Shown in pieces: positions 18,220 to 26,294 of a stretch of DNA of 49,845 bases. Position 1 is the first letter of the stretch. Every line of letters starts with the position of its first letter. Position numbers and translations under genes: made by a program. This DNA is from Candidatus Omnitrophota bacterium (lineage in GTDB: Bacteria > Omnitrophota > Gorgyraeia > Gygaellales > Profunditerraquicolaceae), in the NCBI GenBank assembly GCA_026387405.1, contig JAPLLV010000031.1, positions 1-49,845 on the forward strand, written 5' to 3'. Under the pieces are notes generated by a model, which saw only the letters and a list, made by a program, of their open reading frames with translations, was not told the origin of the DNA and made no database searches.

Positions 18220-19440
18220 TTAGATCCCCTTGATCCTTTCTATTATGAAATCCTGTTCTTCGTCTTTTAAGAATTGGCTGGTAGAGAGAGTGATGTGTTT
18301 TTCTGCAAGGCGCCGCGCGTTTGGGCATTCTGTTTTCGGCAGTATGGTTTTTAAATAAGCGTAATCCGTAATCGCGGATAAGTAAATCCGTGATATGCCC
18401 AGTCCGGAATTTTTGAAAATCTCAAGCGCCTGCTCGCGTTTTAAGGGGTCATCGAAAACGAGGGTGAGATAAGGATAATTTGATGAATCTCCCGCTGATT
18501 CGGTAATTAATTCTATCCCCGCCATACCTTTGAACCCTTCTATATAACGCAGGGCTTTTTGCCTTTGCCTGGTTATTTCCTGCCGCAGGCGAGGGAATAG
18601 CGTGTGCCCGACTTGTTTTCTTATCTTTGATACCTTATGTAGAGGGAAATCCATAGTGAAATATTCAATAGCCGCCCGTTCAGGTTGTCTCATTGTTTCC
18701 CAGAATAACCCGGGAAGCCCGAACGCCAGCCAAAACAAAAGCGGCCGGTAAAAGACCGAATATCCGAATAGCTCAACTAACTTTAATCCTTCAGAAAAAA
18801 CGTCATTTTTTGCTACTCTAGCCGCGGTTTTATCGATCAGCGGGTCAAATTCCTGTTTGTTTATGATCGCCCCGCCTTCGTAAATCGTCAGGCCTTTCCC
18901 GCGGCAAAGGCTAAAGAAAGAGAAATCTCCGAGCGTCCCTGTAATTTCGCCGTCATACATTGCGCCCAGGCTCTGGGCACAATCTTCGATAATAAATATA
19001 TCTTTATTTTGCGTTATTTTTTTTACGGTTTTTATGTCTGCGGGGATACCCGCTAAATGGACGGGAAGAACCGCCAGTATATTTTTATTTTCGGCGCATA
19101 TTTTTTCCAGACTGCTTGTTTCGAAATTGAAATCGTGATCATTTATGTCGCACACCTCAACCTCAAGGCCGGCTCTTTTTATAGCTAATGGGACTAAGGG
19201 ACAGATGAAAGAGGGTATGATCACCGTTTTCCTGGAGGAAATGTCTTTCAGGGCCTGCAAAATAATGTAGAAGGCGGCTGTCCCGGAATAAGTTATCCGG
19301 ACGTTAGATACGCCGAAAAGAATATTCAGGTCCTCTTCGAGGGTTGCAGCAGGCCGGTTGGTTTTTGTAAAAATAGAGAAGAGGTCCCTGGCGGATATTG
19401 GCAGGCCTGCAGTAGGCGGTATTTCCCTTAAGAATCTCAT
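18220..19440 (-). CDS. DegT/DnrJ/EryC1/StrS-family aminotransferase
   Basis: The 406-residue protein has the PLP lysine K182 in FFSLCRGKGLTIYEGGA, and the acidic cofactor contact in IIEDCAQSLGA (D153). TYSGTAAFYIILQAL and PSFICPLVPLAIKRAG complete the family pattern. Members usually transaminate nucleotide-linked keto sugars for surface glycans or antibiotics. The sequence between residues 200 and 300 contains FWLAFGLPGLFWETM and is less typical. It is transcribed convergently to the class III enzyme and away from the acyltransferase, so it has its own promoter, close to or within the repeat at 19452-19546. Confidence 0.83.
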   Translation of the reverse strand: MRFLREIPPTAGLPISARDLFSIFTKTNRPAATLEEDLNILFGVSNVRITYSGTAAFYIILQALKDISSRKTVIIPSFICPLVPLAIKRAGLEVEVCDINDHDFNFETSSLEKICAENKNILAVLPVHLAGIPADIKTVKKITQNKDIFIIEDCAQSLGAMYDGEITGTLGDFSFFSLCRGKGLTIYEGGAIINKQEFDPLIDKTAARVAKNDVFSEGLKLVELFGYSVFYRPLLFWLAFGLPGLFWETMRQPERAAIEYFTMDFPLHKVSKIRKQVGHTLFPRLRQEITRQRQKALRYIEGFKGMAGIELITESAGDSSNYPYLTLVFDDPLKREQALEIFKNSGLGISRIYLSAITDYAYLKTILPKTECPNARRLAEKHITLSTSQFLKDEEQDFIIERIKGI

Positions 19441-19451
19441 TTTCGCGAATT

Positions 19452-19546
19452 GTCATTGCGAGGGAGCGAAGCGACCGAAGCAATCCCAAAAACGAGATTG
19501 CTTCGCCCCTTCCCTGCCTGCCGGCAGGCAGGGGGGCTCGCAATGG
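19452..19546. repeat. GTCATTGCGAG-type inverted-repeat element with embedded 20-bp palindrome
   Basis: The element begins gtcattgcgagggagcga and ends ctcgcaatgg, so the ends are inverted copies. An inner pair (cgaagcaatc ... gattgcttcg) makes a nested hairpin. A perfect 20-bp palindrome CCTGCCTGCCGGCAGGCAGG lies at 19513-19532. Two related elements occur at 30407-30532 and 39662-39731. It fills the divergent gap between the DegT gene and the acyltransferase gene. It looks like a short non-autonomous miniature element. Confidence 0.75.
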
Positions 19547-19612
19547 GGCTAATTTAGACAACAATGATTTTTTATGATAAAATATCCCTAGTTATGTTGC
19601 TATCTATTATAT

Positions 19613-20746
19613 ATGCCTAAAATTACCTGTCAAATTATTGATTCGGTCGGCAAGATCCCGCGAGAAGATTGGGATAGGTTATTTGGCGATATCACCGAAG
19701 GTTATGAATTCTATAAGGTGCTTGAAGAATCGCGGCTTGAGGAATTCACTTTTTACTACCTTATCTTATATTGGGACCAAAGAATTATTCTTATCGCCCC
19801 TTTATTTATAGCCGACTTTAACCTTGATATAGCGGTTGAAGGCCGGCTGGAAAGGGTTATTTCCTGCGTGCGCAGGTTTCTCCCGCGATTCCTGACCACA
19901 AGAACTTTGTTTTGCGGCTCTCCTTTCGGCGAGCAGGGGATTATCGGGATCGATAAATCCATGGAGAGTGATTTTGAGATCGCCGGAGAATTTTTTAAGA
20001 ACATTGATATGTTTAGCAGGCAGAAAAAAACCCCCCTTTTTATGTTTAAGGATTTTACGCAGGCCGATCTCGAATTTCTAGAGTTGTTTAGAGGATACGG
20101 ATTATTCCGGGTGAATAGTTTTCCCTGCGCAATCGCCGAACTCAATTTCGGGTCGTTCGAGGAATACCTGAAAAGCCTGGGGCACTCGACAAGAAAAGGT
20201 TTGCGCCGCAAGATTAAAGAGGCTTCGGGGGGTGGAGGGGTTATCATAAAGGCGGTTGACCGCGCCGATGGAGCAATCGATGATATATACCGGTTATATC
20301 TGAATACGCATCATGGCGGCACCACTAAATTCGAGAGATTGACAAAGGAGTTTTTCTTGAGCGTTTCCAGGAATATGCAGCCGCATACGAAATTCTTCCT
20401 CTACTATGTTGATGGCGAGCTGGGGGCATTCAACCTAGTTTTTATATACAAGGATTTATTCATTGATAAATTCATCGGTTTCGATTACGATATATCCAAC
20501 CGGAGCCACCTATATTTCATAAGCTGGTGCAACAATGCAGAGTGGTGCATTAAAAACGGCGTGCGTTCCTATACATCCGGCCAGACAGATTACCATGCCA
20601 AGATAAAATTAGGCAGCAAGTTGTCCCGGAGGTATGCCTATCTCAGGCACAGGAATAATATAGCCAATATTCTTCTTAAGGCCCTGGTGTTGATACTTAA
20701 GCCGGAAAATTATGACGCGGATATCCTGATAAATAAGCATGCATAA
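19613..20746 (+). CDS. Predicted N-acyltransferase (GNAT/FemAB-like fold)
   Basis: The 377-residue protein has two GNAT-like halves. The C-terminal half carries SLGHSTRKGLRRKIKEA, IDDIYRLYLNTHHGGTTKFERLTKEFF, a central FFLYYVDGELGAFNLVF and the end GVRSYTSGQTDYHAKIKLGSKLSRRYAY. This is the layout of the predicted N-acyltransferases of the COG3146 or FemAB type that attach amino or acyl groups to envelope precursors. The start has a plausible -10 (TAAAAT) near 19578. It overlaps the next transporter gene by 8 bp. The substrate is unknown; with two aminotransferases nearby, acylation of an amino sugar or amino acid is plausible. Confidence 0.72.
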   Translation: MPKITCQIIDSVGKIPREDWDRLFGDITEGYEFYKVLEESRLEEFTFYYLILYWDQRIILIAPLFIADFNLDIAVEGRLERVISCVRRFLPRFLTTRTLFCGSPFGEQGIIGIDKSMESDFEIAGEFFKNIDMFSRQKKTPLFMFKDFTQADLEFLELFRGYGLFRVNSFPCAIAELNFGSFEEYLKSLGHSTRKGLRRKIKEASGGGGVIIKAVDRADGAIDDIYRLYLNTHHGGTTKFERLTKEFFLSVSRNMQPHTKFFLYYVDGELGAFNLVFIYKDLFIDKFIGFDYDISNRSHLYFISWCNNAEWCIKNGVRSYTSGQTDYHAKIKLGSKLSRRYAYLRHRNNIANILLKALVLILKPENYDADILINKHA

Positions 20747-21155
20747 AAAAAGACTTACCTTTAGAATAATGTTTTTTCTTATATCCGCGGATTTTCTGGA
20801 GACATTCACGCACCTCTGTTTTAAAAAGGGGGTCCTCTCCAGAAGCGCGTTTGCCATTCATAATATATCCGACATTTTTGTTTTTCTCCAGGGCGTTTTC
20901 TCTTCGCCGTTTATCTGGTTTGGGCTATTCTCGGTGTTTACGACATTCATTATCTGGGCAACGCTGCTTTCTAAAATAGACTTGAGCGTTGCTGTGCCCA
21001 TATGCAGTTTTAGTTATATGCTCATCCCTTTAGCCTCGCTTGTTTTTCTGCATGAAAAAATAAGCCTCCTGAGATGGGCCGGGGTGTTATTGATACTACT
21101 GGGAGTGGTTTACGTTTCTTTAAGCAGCGCGGATAAGGAGCCTTTGCCCAAATGA
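20739..21155 (+). CDS. Half-size EamA/SMR-type membrane transporter 1
   Basis: The 138-residue protein has four membrane helices: FRIMFFLISADFLETFTHLCFK, FIWFGLFSVFTTFIIWATLL, a loop with SKIDLSVAVPICSFSYMLIPLASLVFL, and WAGVLLILLGVVYVSL. The helix-3 to helix-4 signature (S.S.a.p....y......l....e.....rw.Gi..i..G) is that of the drug/metabolite transporter superfamily. A single half normally needs a partner. Its end overlaps the second half-transporter gene (ATGA), so they are probably a heterodimer like ArnE/ArnF. Cargo unknown. Confidence 0.75.
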   Translation: MHKKRLTFRIMFFLISADFLETFTHLCFKKGVLSRSAFAIHNISDIFVFLQGVFSSPFIWFGLFSVFTTFIIWATLLSKIDLSVAVPICSFSYMLIPLASLVFLHEKISLLRWAGVLLILLGVVYVSLSSADKEPLPK

Positions 21156-21532
21156 GAGAAGGACTGATTTTTATCTTATTTCTTATAGCGCTGACCAGCG
21201 TCTGCGATACCATAAACCAGATTGTTTTGAAATCCGCCATCAATTCTCTATCTTCTCCCGCGGCCAATTTCCGGGCTATAATAAAGTATGTTCTCAAGCT
21301 TATTCTAGTGCCAAGGGTCTGGGTCAGCTTTTTGTTCAGCGTTATATCGTTGTGCATCTGGCTGTTTGTCCTTTCCCGGGCGGACTTAAGCTTTGCCTTT
21401 TCCGCAGACAGTATGCATTATATTTTTATTGCCCTGGCGTCAAGGTCCGTATTGAAGGAGAGCATTTCTTTCAAGCGATGGATGGGTATCGCGCTTATTA
21501 TGGCCGGCATAACCCTGGTATCCTTAAGTTGA
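21152..21532 (+). CDS. Half-size EamA/SMR-type membrane transporter 2
   Basis: The 126-residue protein also has four helices, including ILFLIALTSVCDTINQIVLKSAI, VSFLFSVISLCIWLFVLSRADLSFAFS, YIFIALASRSVLKESISF and MGIALIMAGITLVSLS. It is clearly related in layout to the preceding gene and translated from an overlapping start. The pair probably forms a heterodimeric flippase or exporter working with the upstream acyltransferase. No terminator follows directly; the kdp promoter region begins about 20 bp later. Confidence 0.75.
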   Translation: MREGLIFILFLIALTSVCDTINQIVLKSAINSLSSPAANFRAIIKYVLKLILVPRVWVSFLFSVISLCIWLFVLSRADLSFAFSADSMHYIFIALASRSVLKESISFKRWMGIALIMAGITLVSLS

Positions 21533-21554
21533 TCATTCGTGAGCCACAAAGGAC

Positions 21555-21582
21555 TTGACAGGGCAAAAAAATGTTATACAAT
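21555..21582 (+). promoter_or_regulatory. Promoter upstream of the kdp leader (TTGACA-16-TACAAT)
   Basis: TTGACA (21555-21560) and TACAAT (21577-21582) are 16 bp apart, close to the sigma-70 consensus. It is the best promoter in the 333-bp gap between the transporter and kdp. Transcription would start near 21589. Confidence 0.55.
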
Positions 21583-21620
21583 TGTATTCGATACGAAGGC
21601 GTGTCAAAAAGAGCAGACAG

Positions 21621-21647
21621 AGACGTTCAGCAGAGCGTCTTTTTTTA
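21621..21647 (+). terminator. Intrinsic terminator early in the kdp leader
   Basis: AGACGTT and AGCGTCT form a 7-bp stem (one G-U) with a CAGCAG loop, followed by seven T. It lies only about 35-60 nt downstream of the predicted start site and before the riboswitch. It either ends the upstream transporter transcript or makes a short leader RNA. Confidence 0.7.
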
Positions 21648-21675
21648 TGCGCCTTATACATGCTTAATTTCTTTT

Positions 21676-21822
21676 ATTTTCCCGTTTATCGGGGAAATGA
21701 AAGAAGGCGGGGAGACCAAGAATTCGATCAAGCGGATCTTGGGGCGAATATCTGGATTTTTAGATTAGGGTTTCTCAACCCGAGCCCGACAGCTAACCTC
21801 GTGAGCATTGATGAGAGAACAC
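21676..21822 (+). promoter_or_regulatory. c-di-AMP riboswitch (ydaO-yuaA class)
   Basis: The conserved blocks are present in order: ggcggggagacc (about 21706-21717), cttggggcgaat (21738-21749), aacccgagcccgacagctaa (21777-21796) and cctcgtgagc (21797-21806). These correspond to the known ydaO pattern gcggggGACCca / ggGGcGAAt / ACCCGA.cCGaCAGCTAACCTCGTaaGC. The class binds c-di-AMP and usually turns potassium or osmolyte uptake genes off, which fits the kdp genes directly downstream. Exact ends are approximate. Confidence 0.88.
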
Positions 21823-21823
21823 A

Positions 21824-21850
21824 CCAGAGAAGGCGTTCTCTGGTTTTTTG
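21824..21850 (+). terminator. Riboswitch expression-platform terminator
   Basis: CCAGAGAA (21824-21831) and TTCTCTGG (21836-21843) form an 8-bp stem closed by GGCG and followed by TTTTTT. The segment AGAGAAC (21814-21820), at the 3' edge of the aptamer, can pair with the same TTCTCT strand (GTTCTCT, 21835-21841). The two pairings are mutually exclusive, which suggests ligand binding frees the terminator (OFF switch). Confidence 0.8.
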
Positions 21851-21865
21851 TTGTAGGAGGGGAGC

Positions 21866-21946
21866 ATGGATTTGTTATTTTTAGGGATTACAGTGTTCTT
21901 CTTGGTGGTTTCAATCGGTTTCATCGTTCTCTGCGATCGAATATGA
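21866..21946 (+). CDS. 26-residue membrane microprotein upstream of kdpF
   Basis: The peptide MDLLFLGITVFFLVVSIGFIVLCDRI starts at an ATG with ribosome-binding site taggagggga. It is a single membrane helix ending in CDR. Similar unnamed peptides precede kdpF in many kdp operons. Role unknown; association with the Kdp complex is inference from position. Confidence 0.7.
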   Translation: MDLLFLGITVFFLVVSIGFIVLCDRI

Positions 21947-21968
21947 ATATAAATAATAGAGGCGCGCG

Positions 21969-22061
21969 ATGACGATTATCTATTGGGTCGGGGGGATTGT
22001 TGCTGTCTTCTTATTTGTTTATCTATCGGTAGCTCTTCTTAAACCGGAGATATTCTCATGA
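21969..22061 (+). CDS. kdpF: KdpF, small subunit of the Kdp K+ ATPase
   Basis: The 30-residue peptide MTIIYWVGGIVAVFLFVYLS...LLKPEIFS is one membrane helix with the usual L..PE.F end. KdpF stabilises the KdpFABC complex lipid-like between KdpA and KdpB. Its TGA overlaps the kdpA ATG (ATGA). It is intact although the next gene is broken. Confidence 0.88.
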   Translation: MTIIYWVGGIVAVFLFVYLSVALLKPEIFS

Positions 22062-23592
22062 ACTGGAATAATTTTATTCAAAGCGCCAGCTATATTACCG
22101 TGTTGCTCATTATGGTCAAGCCGCTGGGGATTTATATGGCGCGTATATATACAGGTAAGAAGGCCGGCCTTAACGTATGGTTCGCGCCTGCGGAAAGATG
22201 GACCTATCAGCTTTCGGGCATTGACCCTCAAAGAGAGATGTCGTGGAAGCAATATGCCTTTTCGGCCATGCTTTTTAATATCATAGGTATAGCGGCAGTT
22301 TACGCGATCCAGCGTCTTCAATCGCACCTTCCTTTAAACCCTATGTAGGTAATTTCTGGAGAGATCTTGTCCGGTCAACATTATATATACTCCTTCCGCT
22401 TGCGATAATATTTTCTGTTATATTAATTTCTCAGGGTGTTGTCCAGACATTTGCCCCAAGCGTAAAAGCGGCGTTTATCGAGCCAATTAAAGATGCGGAT
22501 GGAAAGGTTATTCCTGAACAGGCGATCGCGCTTGGGCCTGTTGCCTCGCAGGTTGCTATCAAGCAATTAGGGACAAATGGAGGAGGTTTTTTCAATGTCA
22601 ATTCTGCCCATCCCTTTGAGAACCCCACGCCTTTGTCAAATTTCATGGAAGTTTTGGCAATACTTTTGATAGCTGCCGCATTATGTTATACATTCGGATA
22701 TATGGTTAAAGACAGGCGACAGGGGTGGGCAATTCTGGCGGCGATGCTCATTATATTTGTTCCTTGCCTTTGGATTTGCATGCACTTTGAGCAAGCCGGC
22801 AATCCTATCTTCGATAAATTAGGCATTGACCAACGCGCAAGCGTTCTTCAACCAGGCGGAAACATGGAAGGAAAAGAAGCGCGTTTTGGGATCGCGAACT
22901 CCGTCATCTGGGCGACAGCTACAACCGCGGCTTCTAATGGCTAGGTAAATTCCATGCATGATTCCTATATGCCTCTTGGCGGAATGATCCCGATGTGGCT
23001 TATGCAATTAGGGGAGATCATATTTGGCGGCGTAGGCTCAGGGCTTTACGGCATGATAGCGTTTATAATTATCGCTGTATTTATAGCAGGCCTCATGATC
23101 GGCCGTACTCCCGAATACTTAGGAAAGAAAATCGAAGCATATGAAATGAAAATGGCTTCTCTTATGATTTTAATACCGCCTATACTTGTTCTTATGGGCA
23201 CGGCAATTTCAGTTATTCTGCCCGCAGGGAAAAACCCAATTTTAAATCCCGGGACTCACGGATTTAGTGAAATATTATATGCTTTTTCATCGGTAAGCAA
23301 TAACAATGGGAGCGCGTTTGCCGGGTTAACTACTAATACTTTCTTTTATAATGTGGCTCAAGGATTAGCGATGTTTTTTGCGCGATATTGGCTTCTTATT
23401 CCCGCCCTTGCGATTGCCGGTTCGCTTTCAAAGAAAAAAATAGTGCCTGTAAGCCAGGGGACATTGCCCACACATACGCCGCTTTTCATTGTTTTTTTAG
23501 TAATGGTTATTTTGATAGTGGGAGCTCTTACATTTTTCCCGGCTTTGGCTTTGGGCCCTATTGTCGAGCATCTTATGTTGAGAGGTATTTAA
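22058..23592 (+). pseudogene. kdpA: kdpA, K+-channel subunit of Kdp ATPase, broken by deletion/frameshift and an in-frame amber codon
   Basis: Piece 1 (22058-22348) reads MNWNNFIQSASYITVLLIMV to HLPLNPM and then stops. The next piece resumes in another frame at about 22345 ([10 protein letters not shown]). Compared with typical KdpA of about 560 residues, some 75-80 codons between LNP and GNFW are absent, including the first potassium-filter loop (usually TNTNWQ). The rest contains the second filter region ([11 protein letters not shown]), then an in-frame TAG at 22942-22944 just before [14 protein letters not shown], and runs on to [12 protein letters not shown]. Everything else is very well conserved, so decay is recent or the assembly has errors here. 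Without the missing loop the protein could not conduct K+. The stop overlaps the kdpB start (TAATG). Confidence 0.82.
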
Positions 23593-25670
23593 TGAGCAGA
23601 TCGCATAAAGCTAAATCTTTGTTTGATCCGGATATTTGCTGGCCGGCAGCCGTAAATTCCATAAAAAAATTAGATCCCCGGCATCAGATCAAAAATCCCG
23701 TAATGTTTGTAGTCTTAGTGGGGAGTCTATTGACTACGGGTTTATATTTTCAAGCCTTAATGGGGCGCGGGGAAGCCCCGGCAAGTTTTATTTTAGCCAT
23801 AACCTTATGGTTGTGGTTTACGCTTATTTTTGCTAATTTTGCCGAAGCTATGGCCGAAGGCCGCGGCAAAGCCCAGGCCGAGAGTCTAAGAAAGGCGCGC
23901 AAAGATACTATTGCCAAAAAACTTTTAAAACCAAGTTACGGTTCCTCTCAAGAGAAAGTATCTGCCAGTACGCTTCGCAAAGGTGACGTTGTACTTGTTG
24001 AAACGGGAGAAATAATCCCGATGGATGGAGATGTCATCGAGGGAGTGGCTTCTGTTGATGAGAGCGCCATTACCGGAGAGAGCGCTCCGGTTATACGTGA
24101 AAGCGGAGGAGACCGCAGCGCTGTTACCGGCGGGACAAAAGTGCTCTCTGACTGGCTTGTAATACGCATAACAACAAACCCGGGAGAGACATTCCTTGAC
24201 CATATGATTGCGATGGTTGAAGGAGCAAAGAGACAGAAGACCCCAAATGAAATCGCGCTGAGTATCCTTTTGGCAGTTTTTACGCTCATTTTTCTTTTAG
24301 CCACAGCAACGTTATTGCCGTTTTCTCTTTATAGCGTAAGTGCGGCAGGTTTTGGACAACCCATTACAGTAACGGTGTTAGTCGCCTTGCTTGTGTGCCT
24401 TATCCCGACCACTATCGGAGGATTGTTGTCCGCTATAGGTATCGCCGGCATGGATAGGATGATCCAGGCCAATATAATTGCTACATCGGGCAGGGCAGTA
24501 GAAGCATCCGGAGATGTGGATGTATTGCTTTTGGATAAAACCGGAACGATCACCCTTGGCAATAGACAGGCGGTAGCTTTTATTCCGGCCCAGGGCATTA
24601 GCGCTGAAGCGTTGGCCGATGCCGCCCAACTTGCTTCCTTGTCAGACGAAACTCCTGAGGGAAGGAGCATCGTAGTCCTGGCTAAAGAGAAATACGCTAT
24701 CAGGGAGCGTCAAATCCACGAGCTTAACGCGCATTTTATTCCTTTTTCTGCACAAACGCGCATGAGCGGAGTGGATTTAGGCGATGGCAGGCAGATAAGA
24801 AAAGGAGCGGTTGATGCCATCGAAGATTATGTAAGGAAACTCAATGGTTTGTTTCCCGAAGATTTAAAGGCATCCATTGATTCCATATCCAAAAGCGGGG
24901 GTACGCCTTTGGTTGTCGCGGAACATAGCAATGTGCTTGGGGTAATCCAGCTAAAAGATATTATCAAAGGCGGAATTAAAGAGCGTTTTGCCGAACTCCG
25001 GCGCATGGGTATTAAAACCGTAATGATTACGGGGGATAATCCTTTGACTGCCGCGGCAATTGCCGCTGAAGCCGGCATGGATGATTTTCTGGCGCAAGCC
25101 ACGCCTGAAACAAAGCTTAAATATATACGTCAAATGCAGGCAGGGGGTAGGCTTGTTGCCATGACCGGTGACGGGACAAACGACGCGCCCGCCCTTGCGC
25201 AGGCAGATGTCGCCGTTGCCATGAATACCGGCACGCAGGCGGCAAAAGAAGCCGGGAATATGGTTGATCTTGATTCTAATCCCACGAAGCTTATTGAGAT
25301 CGTTGAAATCGGCAAACAACTTCTTATGACCCGCGGCTCACTTACGACATTTAGTATCGCCAACGATGTATCCAAATACTTTGCCATCATCCCCGCCGCC
25401 TTTGTAGGGACATACCCGGTTCTTAGGGCGCTCAATATTATGCATTTGGCTACACCTGAGAGCGCGGTTCTCTCTGCGGTCATATTTAACGCGCTTATTA
25501 TTATATTTCTTATTCCTCTGGCATTAAAAGGTATCCGTTATAAGCCGATGCCGGCAAGCCGGCTCTTGCGCGATAATCTATTTATCTATGGGATAGGGGG
25601 GATCATAGCGCCATTTATAGGGATAAAATTGATTGATATGGTTTTGGTGGCGTTACATCTAGTGCGATGA
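23592..25670 (+). CDS. kdpB: KdpB, P-type ATPase subunit
   Basis: The 692-residue protein is full length. It has the phosphorylation site D315 in DKTGT, the actuator loop TGES (from about residue 161), nucleotide-domain TGDNPLTA and hinge [14 protein letters not shown], and C-terminal helices. Start ATG 23592 ([14 protein letters not shown]) overlaps the kdpA stop; longer in-frame upstream sequence is just kdpA in another frame. It drives ATP-dependent K+ uptake with KdpA, KdpC and KdpF. It looks intact, in contrast to kdpA. Confidence 0.95.
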   Translation: MSRSHKAKSLFDPDICWPAAVNSIKKLDPRHQIKNPVMFVVLVGSLLTTGLYFQALMGRGEAPASFILAITLWLWFTLIFANFAEAMAEGRGKAQAESLRKARKDTIAKKLLKPSYGSSQEKVSASTLRKGDVVLVETGEIIPMDGDVIEGVASVDESAITGESAPVIRESGGDRSAVTGGTKVLSDWLVIRITTNPGETFLDHMIAMVEGAKRQKTPNEIALSILLAVFTLIFLLATATLLPFSLYSVSAAGFGQPITVTVLVALLVCLIPTTIGGLLSAIGIAGMDRMIQANIIATSGRAVEASGDVDVLLLDKTGTITLGNRQAVAFIPAQGISAEALADAAQLASLSDETPEGRSIVVLAKEKYAIRERQIHELNAHFIPFSAQTRMSGVDLGDGRQIRKGAVDAIEDYVRKLNGLFPEDLKASIDSISKSGGTPLVVAEHSNVLGVIQLKDIIKGGIKERFAELRRMGIKTVMITGDNPLTAAAIAAEAGMDDFLAQATPETKLKYIRQMQAGGRLVAMTGDGTNDAPALAQADVAVAMNTGTQAAKEAGNMVDLDSNPTKLIEIVEIGKQLLMTRGSLTTFSIANDVSKYFAIIPAAFVGTYPVLRALNIMHLATPESAVLSAVIFNALIIIFLIPLALKGIRYKPMPASRLLRDNLFIYGIGGIIAPFIGIKLIDMVLVALHLVR

Positions 25671-26257
25671 GGAAAGATATGATTAAGGGACAGGTAAAAC
25701 AAGCAATTTTAATCTTCATAGTTCTATCAATAATTACAGGCATTATCTATCCGCTTTTTATTACCGGTATCGCCCAGTTATTTTTTAGAGGTCAAGCCAA
25801 TGGCAGCTTGATCTACCGGAACGGTACGCCGGTTGGTTCAAGCTTGATCGGCCAGGCATTTAACGATCCCAGGTATTTTTGGGGCCGTATTTCAGCGACA
25901 TCGTCCGTTCCTTTTAACGCAGCTTCTTCATCAGGCTCAAATTTAGGCCCGTCTAATCCGGCATTACTTGAGGAAGTGAAGGCGCGTGTCAAAGCTTTAA
26001 AGGACTCCGATCCCGATAATACAGGTCCTATACCGGTAGACCTAGTTACTTCATCAGCAAGCGGGCTAGACCCGCATATTAGTTTAGCGGCGGCATATTT
26101 TCAGGCCCCGCGTATCGCACGGCTTAGGGGATTATCGCAGGGTACCGTTAAGATCCTTATCGTCAAGCATACTTCCGGGCGTTTATTTGGGCTGATAGGG
26201 GAGCCGGTGGTAAATGTGCTGGAACTTAATTTAGCGTTAGACGAGTATAAGAAATGA
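25667..26257 (+). CDS. kdpC: KdpC, K+ ATPase subunit
   Basis: The 196-residue protein has one N-terminal membrane helix ([24 protein letters not shown]) and the conserved periplasmic segments [60 protein letters not shown]. Its ATG overlaps the kdpB stop (ATGA). KdpC couples KdpB to KdpA in the complex. Intact. Confidence 0.95.
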   Translation: MRKDMIKGQVKQAILIFIVLSIITGIIYPLFITGIAQLFFRGQANGSLIYRNGTPVGSSLIGQAFNDPRYFWGRISATSSVPFNAASSSGSNLGPSNPALLEEVKARVKALKDSDPDNTGPIPVDLVTSSASGLDPHISLAAAYFQAPRIARLRGLSQGTVKILIVKHTSGRLFGLIGEPVVNVLELNLALDEYKK

Positions 26258-26294
26258 ATAACACAGATATATTTTATGAGGTATAATTAAACCT

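Noticed and set aside
21555-21884. Open frames across the kdp leader
   Set aside because: They overlap a well-matched riboswitch and two terminators and show no family motif.
22942-22944. TAG in kdpA as a recoded amino acid (pyrrolysine or suppression)
   Set aside because: TAG is used as an ordinary stop in several genes here (smpB, queE, the amidase) and kdpA also has a deletion and frameshift.
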